Made by a program: the position numbers and the translations under genes. Source: Algoriphagus sanaruensis (GTDB taxonomy: Bacteria; Bacteroidota; Bacteroidia; Cytophagales; Cyclobacteriaceae). Taken from it: a DNA stretch of 64,000 nt. The notes below the pieces were generated by a model. It saw only the letters and a list, made by a program, of their open reading frames with translations. It made no database searches and was not told where the DNA came from. This document shows positions 63,841-64,000 of this stretch, piece after piece. Each line of letters starts with the position of its first letter. Position 1 is the first letter of the stretch. The stretch lies in assembly GCF_001593605.1 (NCBI RefSeq), contig NZ_CP012836.1, positions 310,001 to 374,000 of the forward strand. Reading direction: 5' to 3'.

Positions 63841-64000
63841 GAACATCAAATTCCCTTTACGATTTCAAGACGCCTTGATCTTGGTCATTTCCTTCATATT
63901 GACCATAAACCTCGCTCATGCACAGTGTGTGCCAGGGGAAACCGTGACCCAAACAATCAATACTGTTGGTTCAGGTACTTTTACTATCCCTGCTGGCGTA
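63841..64000 (+). CDS. Start of a secreted glycine-rich-domain-type cargo protein, 3' end cut by window
   Basis: ATG 63841 opens a frame continuing to the window edge (53 codons). A signal peptide (FQDALILVISFILTINLA, cut after HAQ) is followed by CVPGETVTQTINTVGSG and TFTIPAGV, the usual opening of Bacteroidota proteins with a glycine-rich domain (TFTVPAGVT...). By analogy with the relic at 60264 it may end in a fibronectin-like and T9SS sorting domain, but this is outside the window. Confidence 0.75.

Noticed and set aside
1..64000. Search for tRNA, rRNA, prophage and insertion-sequence genes
   Set aside because: No cloverleaf, transposase, integrase or phage structural gene was seen in any gap or frame; core genes fill most of the window.

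Overview
The window comes from a chromosome of a Bacteroidota bacterium, most likely a Cytophagales member close to Cyclobacteriaceae/Algoriphagus. This is inferred from protein style and gene order; no 16S gene is present. Supporting signs are promoters of the TTTG / TAnnTTTG type, almost no Shine-Dalgarno sequences, a 900-residue BamA next to UppS and two OmpH/Skp proteins, long NusB and Rho variants, NqrF, and secreted proteins ending in type IX secretion (T9SS) sorting domains with YPNP motifs. Apart from the right end this is ordinary core genome: I see no prophage, insertion sequence, CRISPR array, tRNA or rRNA.

Layout. 0-2.5 kb: a partner-switching module (PP2C phosphatase cut by the left edge, STAS protein, HATPase kinase). 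2.5-6 kb: two SurA-like periplasmic prolyl isomerases. 6-8.2 kb (minus): an ABC exporter and a coiled-coil protein. 8.3-13.5 kb: leucine-type dehydrogenase, then nusB, a YtxH protein, a DUF1573 lipoprotein, yajC, a YbbR-like protein and coaE. 13.5-16 kb (minus): an NTF2-like protein, serS and a lipoprotein. 16-25.8 kb: a 2OG-Fe(II) oxygenase, chrA, CBS protein, nadK, an outer-membrane beta-barrel protein, uppS, bamA, two OmpH/Skp chaperones and a thioredoxin. 25.9-32.9 kb (minus): an RluB-type pseudouridine synthase with a long disordered head, murQ with a sugar kinase, a cytochrome b5-like protein and an arginase-fold protein, then nqrF and accD. 33.1-34.8 kb: cstA. 34.8-43 kb (minus): a vanadium-haloperoxidase-like lipoprotein with an outer-membrane protein, two small membrane or secreted proteins, infB, nusA and rimP. 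43.3-48.8 kb: the rod-shape operon mreBCD-mrdA-rodA. 48.8-53.6 kb: an unknown protein, ferredoxin, tdk, recO, rho. 53.8-64 kb: an AT-rich accessory region of T9SS cargo proteins.

Much of the window serves the cell envelope. SurA-like proteins, Skp proteins and BamA form the outer-membrane protein assembly route. UppS supplies the lipid carrier for peptidoglycan, MreBCD-PBP2-RodA build the side wall, and MurQ plus the kinase fit recycling of wall amino sugars. The accessory right end holds two large tandem paralogues with an unrecognised N-terminal module, a decayed glycine-rich cargo gene, a beta-solenoid-like repeat protein and the start of a second glycine-rich cargo gene. It is the best place here to look for something undescribed.

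Other points: the arginase-fold protein lacks part of the usual metal site, AccD has lost most of its zinc ribbon, the ABC exporter lacks the catalytic glutamate, nqrF stands apart from nqrA-E, and a perfect inverted repeat encloses the -7 box of the amino-acid dehydrogenase promoter. All calls are by eye; no database search was possible.
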